From assembly GCA_964383365.1 (NCBI GenBank), contig CAYLHF010000067.1, positions 1-8,842 on the forward strand: a stretch of DNA of 8,842 bases, given 5' to 3'. Each line of letters begins with the position of its first letter. Positions within the stretch are counted from its first letter, which is position 1. The notes beneath the pieces were generated by a model. The model saw only the letters and a program-made list of their open reading frames with translations. It was not told where the DNA came from and did not search any database. Source of the DNA: CAYLHF01 sp964383365. Lineage in GTDB: Bacteria; Bacteroidota; Rhodothermia; Rhodothermales; UBA10348. Positions 1-7,508 of the stretch are shown here, piece after piece. A program made the position numbers and the translations under genes.

Positions 1-5
1 CTATG

Positions 6-79
6 CGTGCCCGGGAGGATTCGAACCCCCGACCTCCTGGTCCGTAGCCAGGCGCTCTATCCAGCTGAGCCACGGGCAC
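6..79 (-). tRNA. tRNA-Arg (anticodon ACG)
   Basis: Read on the minus strand, the 74 nt fold as a complete cloverleaf. The acceptor stem GTGCCCG/CGGGCAC has all 7 pairs. The D-stem is GCTC/GAGC. The anticodon stem CCTGG/CCAGG encloses the loop CTACGGA, and the T-arm loop is TTCGAAT. With T33 fixed, the anticodon is ACG, which decodes arginine CGN codons; A34 of this tRNA is normally deaminated to inosine by TadA. The discriminator base is G. CCA is not encoded (the following bases are CAT), so it must be added by the CCA-adding enzyme. The gene points out of the window. Confidence 0.97.
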
Positions 80-347
80 GTATATGTGGTCTTCGAATCA
101 ACGCGGCGGACGCTTTCGTGTCCGGTCCGGCTGGTTCTTGAAGAGCCGCAAAGATACGGAGTCGGGTAAGGTGGGTCAAAGTGAATATTCCATTATGCGG
201 AGGCATTGCCATTGGGGTAGCAGAATAGATTCGACGATATTCGTAATTCCAATCGGAGCACTCGGCCCGGGTCTGCCATAAGGCTCGGGACAGAAACGAC
301 GAGCTATAAATTAGCTTTTGGGACGGTAATACTTGATTGTTATTCAC
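80..347. other. Intergenic region without a supported gene
   Basis: This stretch lies between the 5' end of the tRNA-Arg gene and the palindrome ahead of the DUF4143 gene. Open frames exist on both strands, but one runs into the tRNA and none has a family signature, a hydrophobic pattern or a ribosome binding site. The last 60 bp or so are noticeably more AT-rich than the flanks, as expected for a promoter region, yet I could not find a convincing -35/-10 pair. It must hold the promoters for the divergent tRNA and ATPase genes unless the tRNA is part of a longer transcript. Confidence 0.5.
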
Positions 348-372
348 GATATGAATGATTATCATTCACATC
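348..372. promoter_or_regulatory. 25-bp near-palindrome, Fur-box-like operator candidate
   Basis: Two 12-base arms (348-359 and 361-372) are inverted copies with a single mismatch around the central T360. The inner 13 bases, AATGATTATCATT, form a perfect palindrome and equal the core of the classical Fur box apart from the free central base. The element ends one base before the ATG at 373. Overlapping it, the pattern ATTCAC-N3-ATGAAT occurs twice, at 342-356 and 364-378, offset by 22 bp, about two helical turns. That arrangement would suit a dimeric repressor binding two adjacent sites. Binding by Fur is inference from the core only; the outer bases depart from the consensus. Confidence 0.5.
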
Positions 373-1596
373 ATGAATAGAATAACACTCCCACGGTTGA
401 TCACACCCACGCTCGAACGTAGCCTTCGAGCCATGCCGGCGGTCGTGATGACGGGCGCCCGACAGGCCGGAAAATCTACGCTCGTTCGAGAGCTACTCAA
501 GTCTGAGAGGCGCTGGTTCACGCTAGACGATTTCGACACTCTCGATCAGGCGCGACGCCATCCTGAACTGCTCCTCGGTGGTGACACTCCGGTCACCATA
601 GAAGAAGTCCAGCGAGAACCGCAGTTACTGATTTCGATAAAGCAAGAAATCGACAATAACCGAATACCCGGTCAATTTCTGTTGACGGGATCCGCGGATC
701 TACTCATGATGCAGAATGTCTCTGAGTCGCTTGCCGGGCGCGCTGCTTATCTCACGGTTCACCCCATGACGCGCCGGGAGCAACTTGGGCTGGGGACTTG
801 CGGTATCTGGGAAGAACTTCTGAGCGAAGACTCGACGCACTGGATGGACATTGTTGAGTCGAGTAAAACAGAGAAGGAAGACTGGAGAAAACTCGCGTTA
901 CGAGGTGGTTTCCCTACGCCTTCCATTCACATGGATAGTGACCAGGATCGTTCAGTGTGGTTTGACGGATATGTCAGAACCTATCTGGAACGTGATCTTC
1001 AACAGTTGTCAACAATTTCCAATCTTCCGGACTTCCGCAGGCTCATGAGAGCCGCATGCCTGCGAGTCGGGCAACTACTCAATCAAACCGAGCTTGGCCG
1101 CGATGTAGGCCTACCACAGCCGACGGTTCACAGATATCTGAATCTTCTGGAAGTCGCTCATCTCTTGATCCGGTTGCCAGCCTATTCGGTCAATCGCACG
1201 AAACGTTTGATCAAAGCTCCCAAGTTGTTCTGGGGAGACACGGGCCTCGCCGTTCATATGTCCGGGATCACGGAACCAGCCGGGTCGCACCTGGAAAACC
1301 TCGTATTGCAGGATCTGATGAGTTGGAGGACATCACGGCCTCATCAGACCGAACTGTTTTTCTGGCGTACTGTCACTGGACAGGAAATCGACTTTGTGAT
1401 CGAAAGCGGTGGAAGAACGTTGCCCATTGAAATCAAATCCTCTTCGAAACTGAAGCTAAGTTCCGCCCGACCCATTATTACGTTTCGAGACGAGTACGGC
1501 AAGTCGGCGCGAAAAGGACTTCTTCTCTACAACGGAGACGACACATACTGGCTGGCACCTGATGTCCTGGCAGTACCGTGGTGGAAGGTGATCTGA
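373..1596 (+). CDS. AAA_14 / DUF4143 family ATP-binding protein
   Basis: This is a 407-residue protein of the widespread AAA_14-DUF4143 ATPase family, whose cellular role is unknown. The N-terminal half has Walker A GARQAGKST (residues 28-36, Lys34), the LDD strand typical of the family (51-53), a Walker B-like VTIEEVQREP (74-83) with Glu where Asp is usual, and the sensor segment LLTGS (103-107). A winged-helix-like stretch follows (about 235-262: LGRDVGLPQPTVHRYLNLL). The C-terminal DUF4143 part has WGDTGLA (287-293) and then EID...PIEIK (338-355), which resembles a PD-(D/E)xK nuclease core. Length is normal and the frame is intact. An alternative in-frame ATG lies at 355, but it falls inside the palindrome; ATG 373 starts directly after it and right at the conserved protein region. 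No clear Shine-Dalgarno precedes either start. The gene stands alone apart from the kinase 93 bp downstream. Confidence 0.9.
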   Translation: MNRITLPRLITPTLERSLRAMPAVVMTGARQAGKSTLVRELLKSERRWFTLDDFDTLDQARRHPELLLGGDTPVTIEEVQREPQLLISIKQEIDNNRIPGQFLLTGSADLLMMQNVSESLAGRAAYLTVHPMTRREQLGLGTCGIWEELLSEDSTHWMDIVESSKTEKEDWRKLALRGGFPTPSIHMDSDQDRSVWFDGYVRTYLERDLQQLSTISNLPDFRRLMRAACLRVGQLLNQTELGRDVGLPQPTVHRYLNLLEVAHLLIRLPAYSVNRTKRLIKAPKLFWGDTGLAVHMSGITEPAGSHLENLVLQDLMSWRTSRPHQTELFFWRTVTGQEIDFVIESGGRTLPIEIKSSSKLKLSSARPIITFRDEYGKSARKGLLLYNGDDTYWLAPDVLAVPWWKVI

Positions 1597-1605
1597 GTCC
1601 CTTCC

Positions 1606-1617
1606 TGATACGTATCA
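1606..1617. promoter_or_regulatory. Perfect 12-bp palindrome ahead of the kinase gene
   Basis: TGATACGTATCA is a perfect inverted repeat 72 bp upstream of the kinase start and 10 bp after the stop of the DUF4143 gene. A second short palindrome, TTACGTAA, lies at 1643-1650. Their position in a 93-bp spacer fits an operator or promoter region, but I recognise no regulator family from these sequences and see no clear promoter hexamers beside them. Confidence 0.3.
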
Positions 1618-1689
1618 CCGTACCAAGACCGGCATTTTGTAGTTACGTAAAATACCCGTTTCTTTCCTTCTCCTCACCCAGGATTCATC

Positions 1690-4446
1690 ATGATCGGAAC
1701 GAACCTCTCGCACTATTTAATCGAAGCCGAACTCGGGCGCGGCGGCATGGGCGTCGTGTATCGCGCGACGGACACGACGCTTGACCGAGTCGTTGCGCTG
1801 AAGATTCTACCCGCATCCGCCCTGTCGAGCGAGGATGACCGGGCACGATTCTATCGCGAGGCCAAGGCTGCGGCAGCCCTGAATCACCCGCATATTGCGC
1901 AGGTGTATCAGATTGCGGAGGCCGTTCCTGAAGGCGGGTCCACAGAGGAACCCCGCCCCTTCATCGCTATGGAGTATATCGAGGGCGAAACCCTCGAAGA
2001 TCGCATCAAACAGGGCCCCCTGAAACTGGACGAAGCCGTCCGGCTCACGACCCAGGTTGCAGACGCCCTGCAGGCTGCACACGAAAAACAGATCGTACAT
2101 CGGGATATCAAGACCCAGAACGTCATGTTGACGAAAAAGGGTGAGGTCAAAGTGCTCGATTTTGGTCTCGCTCAAACGTCAGCATCGACAAAACTGACCC
2201 GGTTGGGTTCGACGCTCGGAACCGTTTCCTACATGAGCCCGGAGCAGACGAGGGGCGAGCCTGTCGACCAACGCACCGACCTCTGGGCGCTCGGTGTCGT
2301 GATGTATGAACTCATCGCAGGCCGACTGCCGTTCGGAGGCGAGTACGAACAGGCCGTTACCTACTCCATCCTGAACGAAGACCCGGAGCCCCTGACCTCG
2401 CTCAGAACCGGGGTACCGATGGGTCTGGAATGGATCGTCACCAAACTGCTGGCCAAGAAAGCGGAGAACCGCTATCAGAGCGCGGGGGATCTGATGGTGG
2501 ATCTGAGAACGGTCGATCTGAATGCTACTGGAATGAGTCGAACCGTATCGACCGTATCAGCGCCCGGGGCATCGAGCGCACCCGGGACGTCCGGGGCATC
2601 CACCCCACCGAGATCCGAAACACGCGGCCTGTTTACATTCATGCATCCAGCCGGGTGGGTAGGCCTGATCCTGCTGGTGTCTATGATCGCCGTGCTTACC
2701 AGCCTCCTTTTGATTGGACCAGACATTCCTGTTTCCAGCATGAAGCGGCTGGAACAACCTCTTCAGATCGGAAAACTCATCGCAGCTCTGGACATTTCTC
2801 CGCACGGCGATAAAGTCGCCATCGCCACGGATCACATTCATCTGCTGGATCTGAAGACCGGTGAGCTACGAACCTACGATGCTTCGGGTGTTTACATCCA
2901 TCTATCGTTCTCCGCTGATGGTTCCGATCTGCTAATTACTACAGCCGGAAGTATCGAAATAATGTCTGTGGAATCAGGCTCAGTCGTGGACCTTCTGCAT
3001 CCGGGAGAGGGGGGGCCAAGAGCCGAATGGATTGATTCCGAAACGATCATCTATGAGGAGAAGAGCAGTTTCTTCAGCTATTCACTGACTACATCCGAGA
3101 GTCACCGTTTGATTGAGTTGGATTCACTTGCCAGTCAGTACGACCTGGATTATCCGACCCTTCTTCCCGACGGCGAGACCATCATGGGCGTGGCGCAGTT
3201 CACGGGTGAACCTGATAGAATTGGTTTCTGGAATCTCAAAACGGGTCGGAATATGGGGTATTTGAATATACCTGCGGGTCGACCCCGGTGGATCTACCCC
3301 GGCTACCTGGTATTCGTCATGAAAGGTGACGTCATGGCGATGCCATTTGATACCGACCGCCTCGAACAAACGGGTCCGCTCGTCGTCCTGGATGAGGATA
3401 TAGAAGCTGAAGGACTAAGTGTATCGGCTGAGGGAACGCTCGTACATGTGGGTTTGGACGTCGGAATTGTGGCAAACGCGGCTCCCATCAATCCTATGAT
3501 TACGCGAATGAAAGATGGGTCGATGTTCATCGATTCACCGCTGAATCTCTTTCCTTCGGCCAGGTATCGAACGGCAGCAGTACACCCGTCCGGTCAAAAA
3601 GCCGCTGTAGTAATTGAGGGAGATCGCCACGATAACGGTGACCCGGATACCGATATCTGGATTCTCGATTTTGAAAACGGTACACGGAGGGCTCTGACAA
3701 ATGATGGGTGGAGCGATTATCCTGCCTGGAGTCCTTCAGGCGACTCTCTGTATTTCATTGCTACCGAGGGCAATGATCGTCTAATGGTCATGGCTACCTC
3801 TGGACGCGGAGGGGTGAGGCAAGTATTGCAGACTGCCTTTCCCGCTCTGATCGATCTGGCTATTTCTCCAGACGGGAAGATGGCCGTCATGGGCATGTCA
3901 CTCCCACCAATCATTGACCAGTCGTCCAGCATATTAGTGTGGGATTTGAACAGTTCTACCTCACTGATGACTAATTCGAACGGCTTTGTCAGAGACAACA
4001 GTATCACAACGTCCGGGGGCAATCCACGCTATTACGACTTTTCTCCTGATGGGAAATATCTGGCATACGAAGACCAGGGTGCCATTTTTGTCCAGTCAGT
4101 AGATGATATGGACAGCACACCGTTTCAGGTATGGGAAAACTCCATGACACTCCCAAAATGGGCACCGGATGGGAGCCGACTCTACGCCCGTTCCGTGACG
4201 GGAGGAGGTATGGTTTATGACGTACAGACGGACCCTGTTTTTTCTACGATTGGTGAACCAATTGATTATACGCCATACTGGTACGCTCACGTAGTTGGTT
4301 TTTTTGATGCCTTTCCAGATAAAGACCGTTTTTTGATGGCATTTCCAAGTCAGATTGCAAATGGGTCGGCGGGCAGCGACTCGACGCTTGCCAGCATCGA
4401 TTTGCATTTCATATTGAATCTTCCCGACGGGCTGGAAAAGAAGTAA
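1690..4446 (+). CDS. Membrane-anchored Ser/Thr protein kinase with C-terminal beta-propeller
   Basis: This 918-residue protein is a Hanks-type (PknB-like) kinase. Visible are the glycine loop LGRGGMGVVY (15-24), ATP-binding Lys38 in VALKIL, helix-C Glu57, catalytic loop HRDIKTQN (137-144, Asp139), DFG (157-159) and SPE (184-186), so it should be active. A Pro/Ala/Ser/Thr/Gly-rich linker (about 280-312) leads to one transmembrane segment (about 321-343). From about 360 on there are PD40/TolB-like propeller blades with SPxGxxL or close variants, e.g. 370-373, 681-687, 726-732, 785-791 and 825-831. The end, HFILNLPDGLEKK, looks like a diverged form of the NWxxELK tail common in such kinases. The expected topology is a cytoplasmic kinase with a periplasmic propeller acting as sensor or scaffold. 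AGGA at 1680-1683 is spaced 6 nt from the ATG. No substrate or partner gene is next to it. Confidence 0.92.
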   Translation: MIGTNLSHYLIEAELGRGGMGVVYRATDTTLDRVVALKILPASALSSEDDRARFYREAKAAAALNHPHIAQVYQIAEAVPEGGSTEEPRPFIAMEYIEGETLEDRIKQGPLKLDEAVRLTTQVADALQAAHEKQIVHRDIKTQNVMLTKKGEVKVLDFGLAQTSASTKLTRLGSTLGTVSYMSPEQTRGEPVDQRTDLWALGVVMYELIAGRLPFGGEYEQAVTYSILNEDPEPLTSLRTGVPMGLEWIVTKLLAKKAENRYQSAGDLMVDLRTVDLNATGMSRTVSTVSAPGASSAPGTSGASTPPRSETRGLFTFMHPAGWVGLILLVSMIAVLTSLLLIGPDIPVSSMKRLEQPLQIGKLIAALDISPHGDKVAIATDHIHLLDLKTGELRTYDASGVYIHLSFSADGSDLLITTAGSIEIMSVESGSVVDLLHPGEGGPRAEWIDSETIIYEEKSSFFSYSLTTSESHRLIELDSLASQYDLDYPTLLPDGETIMGVAQFTGEPDRIGFWNLKTGRNMGYLNIPAGRPRWIYPGYLVFVMKGDVMAMPFDTDRLEQTGPLVVLDEDIEAEGLSVSAEGTLVHVGLDVGIVANAAPINPMITRMKDGSMFIDSPLNLFPSARYRTAAVHPSGQKAAVVIEGDRHDNGDPDTDIWILDFENGTRRALTNDGWSDYPAWSPSGDSLYFIATEGNDRLMVMATSGRGGVRQVLQTAFPALIDLAISPDGKMAVMGMSLPPIIDQSSSILVWDLNSSTSLMTNSNGFVRDNSITTSGGNPRYYDFSPDGKYLAYEDQGAIFVQSVDDMDSTPFQVWENSMTLPKWAPDGSRLYARSVTGGGMVYDVQTDPVFSTIGEPIDYTPYWYAHVVGFFDAFPDKDRFLMAFPSQIANGSAGSDSTLASIDLHFILNLPDGLEKK

Positions 4447-4593
4447 TTCTCGTCAGTTAGCCTCGACGAAATCGCTCCCATATTTTGCCATGGTAGATCG
4501 ACTCGTTTCGAGGTTAATACAAGGTCGTGCGAGTCTGGAGGTTAGCACAGAGTAACGATGGGGGAATCCCCAAACGGAAGGTACGCTGAGGAT

Positions 4594-5865
4594 CTAGCGA
4601 ACGATCAGGCTCCGGGTCGCCGACCATGCTGACTGAGATACCCGGACGAAATAGAGACCTGGTGAGACGTGTGAAAGATCCAGCCGCTGTACCTGTTCAC
4701 CGGTGACGTTTGACGAGGCAAACACGACGAGACGCCGCCTCCCCAGCAGGTCGAAGACGGCAAATCGAACCGGTCCCGGGCGAGCAATTTCGTAGGAAAT
4801 GGTGGTCTCTCCTGCAGCCGGATTCGGATAGAGAGACAGGAGGCGGTTTCGCTCAGGGAGGGTCCTGTTTTCTATCTCCGTCGGCGAAATGACATGCAGG
4901 GTCACGGTTGCGGGATCGCTGGTGACCCGCTGCACGTACGGCCCCGTCGCGACCGCTGTCCCCGTAATATTCAGATCTACATCATTACCGCTGATCTGAA
5001 ACTGGTTGTGCGAATCGACATTGAAAACGAACGCGAGCGTACCCGGCTGCGTCAGTACACTCCCGACAACATCGAAATCAGTCTCGGTCACCAGGTGTTG
5101 TGGATCATTGGGTACCGCGTTACTCAGGACACCGGTACCCGACATGTCGACGCTGGTTTCGACGTTGAGTTTGTTTCCGGTCTGGGTAAATGAGTTAAAC
5201 GCACCGGACGCATCGGCACGAGGTCCGACCCGATTAATATCGAGCTTGAGCGAATCTTTCGCGGCGGACAGATTGATCTTCCCAACGGTAATGGGGGACC
5301 CATATTTGAATTGGAGGGCAATCTGTGCATCGTTACGTACGGAGATGCTCAGGACATGGACCGAATCGATGGGAGCGGTACCGTCGCCGACATCGAGTCT
5401 GACGCTGCCGTTGATCGGGATGGTTTTTCTCGCCGAATCGCTTCCGAGCGATATTCTCAGGGTTGATTCAAACTCCAGATTGGACGATGCAGGGGCAAAT
5501 TGAAGCACCTGTATCGGGAGCGACTGCAAGACGTAGGTGAATGAATCCGTACCCACGAAACCGGGCTCAGGGGTGTAACTGAGGGCGCCTGACGGGGACA
5601 CGGTTACCACTCCGTGCGACGGTGGCGTCACCACGACGGCCTGAAGCGAATCGTCTTCGGATCCGGGCGACCGGAGCATGTCGTTCGCCAGGAGAACGGC
5701 AGTGGTTGATGCGAATACCTGATCGTGGACGACTTCGAGCGTGTCGGAGACCGGCGCGAATGTGCCTGCTGACTGCGCGGCGACGGATCCCGCGTCAAGG
5801 GCGAGACTCGCTGCCAATACCATAATTACACTGCACGTACGGTGGCGTGAACGAGACCGGGGCAT
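4594..5865 (-). CDS. Secreted protein with Ig/cadherin-like domain and T9SS C-terminal sorting domain
   Basis: This 423-residue protein has a signal peptide: a basic start MPRSRSRHR, a hydrophobic core (about 12-24) and a probable cleavage site after VAA (28-30). Residues about 36-115 form an Ig-like/cadherin-type beta domain with LLANDM (58-63), HGVVTVSPSGALSYTP (84-99) and GFVGTDSFTY (102-111). Residues about 118-335 are beta-rich and match no family I recognise. Residues 343-423 are a typical T9SS type A sorting domain: LSLYPNPAAGETTISYEI, then VFDLLGRR and GLYFVRV. That domain should route the protein through the outer membrane, where it is cleaved and attached to the surface or released. 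A longer in-frame GTG start at 5895 would only add ten residues before the signal peptide, so ATG 5865 is preferred; no clear Shine-Dalgarno is visible. The gene is convergent with the kinase, leaving 147 bp between stops. Its ligand or role is unknown. Confidence 0.88.
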   Translation of the reverse strand: MPRSRSRHRTCSVIMVLAASLALDAGSVAAQSAGTFAPVSDTLEVVHDQVFASTTAVLLANDMLRSPGSEDDSLQAVVVTPPSHGVVTVSPSGALSYTPEPGFVGTDSFTYVLQSLPIQVLQFAPASSNLEFESTLRISLGSDSARKTIPINGSVRLDVGDGTAPIDSVHVLSISVRNDAQIALQFKYGSPITVGKINLSAAKDSLKLDINRVGPRADASGAFNSFTQTGNKLNVETSVDMSGTGVLSNAVPNDPQHLVTETDFDVVGSVLTQPGTLAFVFNVDSHNQFQISGNDVDLNITGTAVATGPYVQRVTSDPATVTLHVISPTEIENRTLPERNRLLSLYPNPAAGETTISYEIARPGPVRFAVFDLLGRRRLVVFASSNVTGEQVQRLDLSHVSPGLYFVRVSQSAWSATRSLIVR

Positions 5866-6077
5866 GGATTCGTGGATTCCGGGTTGGGGGTACACAGTGA
5901 GCCGCAGGCAGCCGCCAACGAGTCACAACGGGATGCGGTTCCTGGGGCCGGCGGCGCGAAACGAGCGGGCCCCTTCGAAAATTGCCCGGGACAGCGCCGT
6001 GGTTCGGGATGGTGTCGTTCTCCGGGGCAATACGGGTGCCGGGAAGACCTCGATTTTCGCCAGGGCACGCGGTTTCG
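5866..6077. other. Region between the T9SS protein gene and the gap, no supported gene
   Basis: All three minus-strand frames remain open for long stretches here, as expected by chance at this GC content, and none continues ThiD-like sequence or shows a recognisable domain. On the plus strand an ATG at 5932 opens a frame containing GNTGAGKTS, which fits the P-loop pattern, but it has no Shine-Dalgarno and runs into the gap. An imperfect GGGGCC/GGCCCC pairing (5944-5949 with 5968-5973) is not followed by a T-run. The stretch presumably carries the promoter of the T9SS protein gene. Confidence 0.4.
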
Positions 6078-6177
6078 NNNNNNNNNNNNNNNNNNNNNNN
6101 NNNNNNNNNNNNNNNNNNNNNNNNNNNNNNNNNNNNNNNNNNNNNNNNNNNNNNNNNNNNNNNNNNNNNNNNNNNNN
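6078..6177. other. Assembly gap (100 N)
   Basis: This is a run of exactly 100 unknown bases. That length is the customary placeholder for a scaffold gap of unknown size, so the real distance may be quite different. It hides the 3' end of thiD and possibly more. Confidence 0.98.
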
Positions 6178-6912
6178 ACCATGCTCGATGGCGAGCGACA
6201 CGTATTGCTTCGCTCGTTCAACGGCGTCATCAAGGGCGAATCCTTTCGCCAGATTCGCAGCGATCGAGGCAGCGTACGTGCACCCGGTCCCGTGCGTGTG
6301 GGGCGTATCAATGCGGGGCGATCGAAAGACGTGGAAGGTGGAACCATCAAATAACACGTCCACCGCGTCCGACTCCTCATCGAGATGCCCTCCTTTGACA
6401 AGAACAGCACCCGCCCCCATACCGTGGATCACCTCGGCCGCACGACGCGCATCGTCCTCGCACGTCACATCTTCCCCGACAAGCAGACCCGCCTCGTGAG
6501 CGTTCGGGGTCACCAACGTCGCGAGTGGTAGGAGGTAGAGCCGAAGCGCCTCGATCGCATCCGGCTTCAGGAGAGCGAATCCGGACTTGGATATCATGAC
6601 GGGGTCGACGACCAACGGAGCGATCGCGTGCTCACGTACCTTCATCGACACCACTTCGATGATCGCGGCCGACGAGAGCATGCCGGTCTTCGTCGCCGCT
6701 ATTTCAAAATCGTCGAAAACGGCATCTATCTGGGCCTCGATCAAATCGGTCGGTAAATCGAAAGACGCCGTCACAGCCGTCGTGTTCTGCGCCGTTACGG
6801 CCGTAAGCACCGAGGTTGCGAAAACGCCGTTGGCCTGCATCGCCTTGATGTCCGCCTGGACCCCGGCCCCACCGCCTGAGTCAGATCCTGCTATGGTCAA
6901 ACCGACCTTCAT
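6178..6912 (-). CDS. thiD: Hydroxymethylpyrimidine / phosphomethylpyrimidine kinase ThiD (3' end in gap)
   Basis: ThiD phosphorylates HMP to HMP-P and then to HMP-PP, the pyrimidine donor for thiamine phosphate. The 245 visible residues show the ribokinase-like fold of the family: TIAGSDSGGGAG (6-17) with QAD (19-21), TAQNT (40-44), TKTGML (74-79), VVDPVM (101-106), LVTPNAHEA (133-141), LVKGGH (171-176) and the anion hole GTGC (208-211, Cys211) near the C-terminus. The family is usually around 265-275 residues, so only about 20-30 residues and the stop should be missing; the sequence beyond the gap does not look like its continuation. The start codon overlaps the stop of the preceding gene by 4 nt (ATGA), and AGAGGA (complement of 6917-6922) lies 4 nt upstream as ribosome binding site. 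It is the last recognisable gene of the thi operon. Confidence 0.95.
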
Positions 6913-7508
6913 GTGATCCTCTCGAGAGCTGTCAGATACTCACTGACTCGTTTTTCGATATTTCCTGCCTCCAGGATGCCGGACAAAACCGCCACACCGT
7001 AGGCTCCTGCTTCCCTGCACGGCCGAATCCGTTCCGGGGTCATACCGCCCATTGCAATAACGGGCATAAAGACGGCTCGACAGACCGCATTCAACGCGGC
7101 AAGCCCCGCTCCCCGATGCCCTGGTTTGCTCTGCGTCGGAAAAATCGGACTGAAGAGGAGATAATCCCCGCCGAAGGTATCGATCTCCGATCGTGAATGA
7201 ACCGATTTCCCGATGGGAAGACCCGAAAAATCCTCGGGCGATTCCTCCATCGATCGCAGATGCAGACCAGTCGACAACGCACGCGCGGCGGCCTGCCTGG
7301 AATTGATGCTCAAGATGACGTCGGGGTTCAGGATACGCAGGCGCTCGATTAACTTCCGGGCCTGAGCCAGAAATCTTTCTTCACGGGGACCATGATCGCG
7401 AAGTTGGACCCAGGGAACGCCCGCCCCGACGGCCGCGGTAATTGCGTCTGCTACATACGGATCCGTGAACCCGTCGCCGATCAGAAGAAGCCGGGGAAGA
7501 ACGCTCAT
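6909..7508 (-). CDS. ThiE/TenI superfamily protein, more like thiazole tautomerase TenI
   Basis: This 199-residue TIM-barrel protein of the ThiE/TenI superfamily has VQLRDHG (34-40), INSRQ (68-72), GLHLRSMEE (81-89), IGKSVHS (99-105), PIFPTQSK (121-128), PVIAMGGMTPER (149-160) and GVAVLSGI (171-178). ThiE joins thiazole phosphate and HMP-PP; TenI isomerises the ThiG product. Several ThiE active-site positions are changed: the Lys of QLREKG is His39, the Mg-binding Asp of the IND motif is Ser70, and the HLGQED motif is HLRSMEE. In contrast IGKSVHS, including a His at the place of the catalytic TenI His, and the PVIA-GGMTP-R segment read like B. subtilis TenI. The FPTQSK segment keeps the Thr and Lys of ThiE, so the call is not certain. 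The gene overlaps both thiG and thiD by 4 nt and lies where tenI-type genes occur in thi clusters. An automatic annotation would probably say thiE. Confidence 0.85.
   Translation of the reverse strand: MSVLPRLLLIGDGFTDPYVADAITAAVGAGVPWVQLRDHGPREERFLAQARKLIERLRILNPDVILSINSRQAAARALSTGLHLRSMEESPEDFSGLPIGKSVHSRSEIDTFGGDYLLFSPIFPTQSKPGHRGAGLAALNAVCRAVFMPVIAMGGMTPERIRPCREAGAYGVAVLSGILEAGNIEKRVSEYLTALERIT

Noticed and set aside
57..365. Minus-strand open frame of about 100 codons beside the tRNA
   Set aside because: It runs into the tRNA-Arg gene, starts within the palindrome (hence the same first residues as the opposite frame) and has no recognisable protein pattern.
1..1596. tRNA-Arg plus DUF4143 gene as an integrated element
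   Set aside because: Elements integrate at tRNA 3' ends, which here point out of the window. There is no integrase and no repeated tRNA fragment, and the ATPase gene lies on the tRNA's 5' side.
4560..4571. GGGG-AAT-CCCC hairpin between the convergent genes as a terminator
   Set aside because: The stem is only four or five pairs and no T-run follows on either strand. No convincing terminator is visible in 4447-4593.
5932..6077. Plus-strand frame with a P-loop-like GNTGAGKTS
   Set aside because: The match is to a short, low-information pattern. There is no Shine-Dalgarno, the flanking residues are rich in Arg/Ala/Gly as in random GC-rich frames, and the frame would have to collide with thiD inside the gap.
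5923..6077. Continuation of the thiD frame beyond the gap
   Set aside because: The translated residues are rich in Arg/Pro/Ala and unlike any ThiD C-terminus, and the total would exceed the family length by tens of residues. The frame being open across the N run is meaningless.
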